A DNA stretch of 64,000 nucleotides from Callipepla californica brunnescens (lineage: Eukaryota > Chordata > Aves > Galliformes > Odontophoridae). Where the stretch lies: contig JALIRH010000006.1 in NCBI GenBank assembly GCA_023055505.1, forward strand, positions 22,665,105-22,729,104, written 5' to 3'. Under the pieces are notes generated by a model, which was given only the letters and a program-made list of their open reading frames with translations, searched no databases and had not been told where the DNA came from. Made by a program: the position numbers and the translations under genes. Below, piece by piece: positions 59,317 through 64,000 of this stretch. Every line of letters begins with the position of its first letter. The stretch's first letter is position 1.

Positions 59317-62300
59317 GTATGTATTTCACTAAAAAAAAACACACAAAAAAAAAAAAACCATGTTGTCAGGGAAGAAAACTGATAATTTATTAGCTCTTAA
59401 TTGCAAACTAACAGCTAATAGTAGTTTTCCACTGAAAGACCTGGTAGGGACATAAAAAATGTTCTTATTTCTATAATGTTATCAATTTAAGAACATTTCA
59501 GAATGCAGCCATAATTATTGCAATTCAGAAAGGTTTTCAAATGTTAGTTTTATGCATTAATATGCATTTATTTAATTTGACAAACATTGGAAAAGATCAC
59601 TGCTTTCCATGACACTTGTTCTTTTGTATGATGTTGAGAGACAATGAAGGATTTCATGAATGTCAGCAATAGATTTCTGTTTGGATGCCTGATATCTCTA
59701 ATTGGATGTCTGAAACTTGGATCTGCTTTCGTTAATTTTAACTCATTTAACGTAACTTCTTGCATAATCTAAATATTAATTGGAGGTATATGAACTCCTG
59801 CCATAATGACTGCAGAATGAAATATTATCTTCTGGGTATCCATTTAAAAGATAACTGGCATGTTATCTTTTTTCCAAGTCTTACTTTTGTTGTCTTCTAG
59901 AAAGTGTTAACACTCTAGGATATTCTGAATTAATGGCACTGCTTTGTTCATCCCAAAACAACAAGTCTTGCAGAGAGATTTCTTTTTAATGTCTTTCCTA
60001 TTATGTTTTTAATTAGATCACCTTAGTCCAAAGTCTTCATTTCTCTCTATTATACCAAAGAATCTACAGCTTGCTGTGCATTATGCTTCAGCCTATGATA
60101 CACTGAATTGTATATGCCCCTTCAGTTACTTCTAAGACACTTTTAATTTATTGTTTAACAGTCCTGTACTGAACTTGGATTTCTGGTAGTTGTTAGTGCA
60201 TTGTTTCCAAAACACCAGCTGAGTGGTGCCATCACAGTTGTTATTTGTTGAATGTGAAAACACAGCTTTGGGCATGGATTCAGAGTGTTCACTTGCACAA
60301 TTAGACATTGGCTGGTGAGTTGTGCATTCCAAACATGAACAGTTGGCCATATGATTCCGAAATATCTGCATACTGATCTCATTTTGATTTCTTGGTAAAT
60401 GCTTATTCCAGTGGCCACAACAAAATCCATAAAGGAATTCAAAAAGAAAGAAAGGGCTAGGAAATATGGAGGAACAATGAAAAGCAAGTGTTAATTAGCT
60501 GTTACACGGAAATACTTAACAGAATAAAATTTGTATGTTTAATGGAGGAAGCAACCACCTTTACTAGAGTTCCTTCTGGCACATTTGCAAAGTTAGATAT
60601 AGCCTTAATTAACTGCACCACTGAGGAATAGCTCTAGGAGAAGTCACAGTTTCAATGCACTTATGAATCATGTTGGTTTTGTTTTGTTTTATTCACTGTT
60701 TTGTCTTATCCATGGGAAGGAGTGGATGATTTTCCCTTTTTTGTTTTAAATTTAATTTTTTTTGTAGGATTTTTTATTTATAATACTTAATTCTTGTCAG
60801 ACTGTTCCTTCTTCCTCCTTTATTCTACACATATCATTTTTGCATTAGCAATTACTGAGTGAATTGTTACAACATCTTGAAATAACCTCTGAGTAGGGAT
60901 CTGCAGCTTAGTTCTTACGTTCTGTGTAACCATGAAATTGTTGCATTAAGACAAATGCTTTTGCGGAAATAAATAAAAATCATTGTATCAAATTTGAATT
61001 GAGTTGATGTGAATGTAACAGTACCCAAATAAGCAATGTGTAATAGTTTAGAAATGCTGTAAGTCTTTCAATCAGGACCATTTATTGTCTTTTGTCATCT
61101 TGCTTCTTTTTCCCAAGATCCAATATCTGTGCATATCACAGCTTACGTGTATACACAGCACTTGGGAAAGACTTGGGAGATTTATGTTGAAAAGGAAGTG
61201 AATGAACTTGGAAGTGGTATCTTTGTAAATTTTCTGGATTCGTGGCACTGATCAGAGTAATTTAACTTTTTTACTTCAAAATCATTGACTATAGCTATTC
61301 AGCTGTAACACATGAAAACCAACCAGAACTGGAGAAAATGTAAATGATGAAAATAACTTTAGAAATATGTATGTTGAAAGAAGTGTGGAGTCCTTTCTGA
61401 AAAGGCGGGTAGATGAATACCTGAACAAAAGCACTGTTTTGCATAGAGACTTCCATTTCAGCTCTGAGGAGAAAATTAACACATTGCATTTGTACAACAG
61501 AAGGAAAAGGTTTATCAGCAATTAAATGAATTATCTAATGGCTATTGTTAATGCCCAGAAAAACTACACTGGCTACAGATAAAATAGTCGTAGCACGAAG
61601 ACACTAAGAGTGGACAAGTTCTGCCAGTAGGTAAAGAGTTCAGAGAAAATGAAAAGCAGTAGAGAGCTCTGTTTATTCTCCTTGTAAATGTATACATTAC
61701 ATATGCAGATTTGTATTCATTATTGGTTGTTTTTTAAGATTATTTCCAATTGAAATATTGCTGCAAATATTTAGATTTTTGTAATATATAATGCCCTACA
61801 GAAAATAATGTTAAATTCACCATCAGTTGTGCAGAGAAAAGCTTAATACTTATTCAGGGAAAGGGAATGCAGCCTCAGTTTCTGTGTTTTCTTTGACAAC
61901 ATGGGTTCTGGGACTTGCAGATCATCATCTATAATGGCCTACTGCTTAGAGCACTTATCCATTAAGAAGAAGATAGACCATTTCTTCCTCTGAGACTGTA
62001 TCCGTATTGCACACAAAGTTGTCTATTCATGGAAATACATTCTTCTCTCCAGCAGCTGTGAAACGTAAGATACAAAAAAAACAGTCTTTGAGACATGGAA
62101 CAGAATACACAACCCTCCAATTTGCAAGCTGTAAGTGATGCAATACAGCTTTGCTTCAGGAACATTCACTCCATTCCAGCCAGCCCAAGAATATGGCTTG
62201 TGAATTAGGACATTTTCTGAGACATGTCTGGTCTGTGTCTGAAGTCCCCAGAACAGGAGTATCACATGGATTCAAGTCTCTTTCCTAATGGACAATTGCT

Positions 62301-62630
62301 TTTATATAGAACTTTCGTTATTTTCCTTCCTCCTTTCAAAAAACTCCATTTGTAATTTATTACACCTCAAACTGTGGAATAGGTACAACCCCTAGGTGCC
62401 TGTTAAATTTACTTCTCTAAGGACTATGCCTTTTTTTTTCCCTTAACTTTTTTGAGCTTAGGCTGCTGTAATTTCCAAGGTGCTCAGTTTTGGAGTTTTG
62501 GAGCAGATTCACACATGCATAAATAATTTTTTAATAAAAACTTGGAATTTGATAAACATCTTTTTGCTACAGTTCTTAGAATAAGGCGCTCATAAGTTGG
62601 ATAAAGCAATCAATAAACTCCTGCAATTAA

Positions 62631-62960
62631 GGGACAAAGAAAGAGAAAAGTGAACTGTTTATTCATGCTTTTCTTTCGGTTTGTTTCCTCTTCTCTCAGG
62701 AGTCTTTCCTCTTTAGCTTTGTTCCCCTCCTGTTTTTCTCTGTTGATATTTATCAACAGAGGACAAAGCCTCTACAAACTTTGTCTTTTTCTTCACATCC
62801 AATTATTTTTCAGCCCATGAACAGTACACTGCAAAAGACCTTCAGCCTGGGGAACAGTGATGAACATTTGGGCATCTCCCTTCAGGAGCATAGCTCAGTG
62901 TCCTCTTCATGCTTCTCAGAAACGAAACATTTATTAAGAAAAAAAAAAAAATCCAAGTGA
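62631..62960 (+). other. stop-free frame with two strong acceptors, possible terminal exon
   Basis: One frame is open for 109 codons (62631-62957) and ends at TGA 62958-62960. Two excellent pyrimidine-rich acceptors lie in it: TTTCCTCTTCTCTCAG ending at 62699, and CACATCCAATTATTTTTCAG ending at 62813. They are in the same reading phase. After the second one the peptide is Ser-rich and polar (TLQKTFSLGNSDEHLGIS) and ends in a lysine run encoded by A13. No polyadenylation hexamer is clear just downstream. No family is recognised. Confidence 0.2.
62717..62769. repeat. interrupted palindrome
   Basis: The inner arms CTCTGTTGATA (62738-62748) and TATCAACAGAG (62751-62761) are perfectly complementary over 11 bp with a 2-bp centre. 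Outer arms GCTTTGT (62717-62723) and ACAAAGC (62763-62769) add seven more pairs after an asymmetric bulge. GTTGATA-TT-TATCAAC resembles a dyad for a dimeric homeodomain factor such as HNF1, with non-ideal spacing. Confidence 0.85.
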
Positions 62961-63347
62961 AGACTAAATACATTTCTGTGTCATATAGATAGAAAAAAAG
63001 AGAGACAAGCTCTACATAAAGGTGATTGAAAAGGACCCAAGGTGATTAAGGCTCACTAGTGCTTGAATGTTTCCTAGTAGCTCTGACCCATAAAGGATAG
63101 TTGGTCCTTCAAGCACTGCACAGAAGGCAGATGCCTTTAATACGGTCTGAAATCTGCAAAACAGAGTATATGCTTATGTACTAATTCAGACTGATGTACT
63201 GATTTCAATAGCTATTTGAATTTCGTAAGAAATGATAAAAATGTGTAAAGTTCAACTCTGAAAACAAGTTTCAGAAATGAGTGACTTGTAATAAGGTTAC
63301 GTAGGAACCTACCAAAACTAAACTTGTTTAGGTATGAATAGAAATTT

Positions 63348-63610
63348 GGAGGAGAAAAAAGGAAAAGGAAAAGGAAAAGGAAAAGGAAAAGGAAAAGGAA
63401 AAGGAAAAGGAAAAGGAAAAGGAAAAGGAAAAGGAAAAGGAAAAGGAAAAGGAAAAGGAAAAGGAAAAGGAAAAGGAGAAGGAGAAGGAAAAGGAAAAGG
63501 AAAAGGAAAAGGAGAAGGAAAAGGAAAAGGAAAAGGAAAAGGAGAAGGAAAAGGAAAAGGAAGAGGAGAAGGAAAAGGAAAAGGAAAAAAATGGAAAAGG
63601 AAAAGGAGGA
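63348..63610 (+). repeat. (GGAAAA)n homopurine satellite-like array
   Basis: 244 bases (63348-63591) contain only A and G. Nineteen perfect GGAAAA units fill 63361-63474. After that GGAGAA variants appear; 63481-63510 and 63511-63540 are identical 30-bp units (one GGAGAA plus four GGAAAA), an early higher-order repeat. A single T at 63592 interrupts before the final units. The Lys-Gly repeat frame on plus and the Leu-Phe repeat frame on minus are by-products, not genes. Confidence 0.97.
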
Positions 63611-64000
63611 CTTACTGTGCTTACACATACGAAAGAGAACTATGTACTATTTCCAGTATTTACGTTCAATAGTGATTAATTTCTTTATATTGTTCTCTAT
63701 TGCCTCTTTGAATACTTACCTCATTATAGAAAGGTACTTTCATCCTCATCAGTTTTTTGTGTTTTTTTTTAATGTTATACAACACTCTGTACATAATGTA
63801 GTAGAAACCCAGAATATTGTTTTCAGAATGTTTATTAGAGTAGTAGTTTGTTTTAGGTGCATCAAAAATAAAAATAAATAAATAAATAAATCCGAGTCCC
63901 AGAGTCTGCAAAAGGTTCCCAGCTTTACATCTCTGTGGTGGTGATGGAATATATTTCCCAGATTTCAGAAGACATGAAACAATATCTGAGACAGTCCTTG
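63611..64000. other. AT-rich DNA to window end
   Basis: No gene is recognised. The only repeat is the AAAT run listed separately. Confidence 0.75.
63864..63890. repeat. (AAAT)n microsatellite
   Basis: Several A-rich AAAT-type units, the last five regular (AAATAAATAAATAAATAAA). Confidence 0.9.

Larger units (their letters stand above)
57264..63347. other. 6 kb AT-rich single-copy DNA with exon-like segments
   Basis: No known gene. It carries the best exon candidate of the window (59160-59316), a long stop-free frame with two strong acceptors (62631-62960), an interrupted palindrome (62717-62769) and an A-rich stretch at 59332-59356. The overlapping frames at 60132-60487 (minus) have no recognisable domain. 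Confidence 0.65.

Noticed and set aside
60132..60487. Overlapping 79- and 110-codon minus-strand frames
   Set aside because: Two frames open over the same DNA with no family match; at least one must be chance and neither has exon signals that stand out.
63212..63672. Long Lys-Gly repeat frame (plus) and Leu-Phe repeat frame (minus)
   Set aside because: Both are direct translations of the GGAAAA microsatellite; no start context, domain or conservation argument supports a protein.
1..64000. tRNA, rRNA, snRNA, CRISPR arrays, operons
   Set aside because: No T-loop GGTTCRANNCC context, no snRNA-type start, no regular spacer array and no dense gene organisation were found on either strand.

Overview
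The window looks like nuclear DNA of a bird, most likely a galliform such as chicken or a close relative. Two things point there. Eight clear CR1 LINE fragments carry avian-type 3' ends (ATTCTRTG repeats on the element strand) and tails of the CR1 reverse-transcriptase ORF. Four mariner elements of the chicken Galluhop type have matching terminal inverted repeats and decayed transposase. The rest is AT-rich, CpG-poor and gene-poor, with many A/T homopolymers. It reads as a gene desert or the inside of one very large intron. No known protein-coding gene, rRNA, tRNA, CRISPR array or bacterial-type operon can be recognised.

Layout. 1-14.5 kb: mostly single-copy AT-rich DNA with CR1 pieces at 3.76 kb (-), 5.96 kb (+), 8.27 kb (-, weak) and 8.4-9.1 kb (+). 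14.5-15.4 kb: a pyrimidine tract abutting a long CR1 (-). 15.4-30.7 kb: single-copy DNA broken only by a CR1 (+) at 20.7 kb that contains a 14-G run. 30.7-37.7 kb: CR1 (-) and a nearly full-length dead mariner (34.2-35.4 kb). 37.8-41.3 kb is the most complex part: a CR1 piece, a 200-bp CpG island standing alone in AT-rich DNA, a GC-rich solo-LTR-like retroviral remnant, and a coding-like reading frame on the minus strand. 41.3-57.3 kb: single-copy DNA with three internally deleted mariner derivatives and one CR1 fragment truncated at both ends. 57.3-64 kb: single-copy DNA with two exon-like segments, an interrupted palindrome and, at 63.35-63.61 kb, a 244-nt uninterrupted homopurine (GGAAAA)n array.

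No set of genes working together can be shown. Seven plus-strand segments have exon-like splice signals and/or open frames; the best is 59160-59316. Their reading phases do not chain into one transcript, apart from one weak pair, and none matches a protein I recognise, so they are leads rather than genes. No new biological system is evident. The most defensible unusual features are the CpG island, the homopurine array, the mariner deletion series and the orphan coding-like frames.
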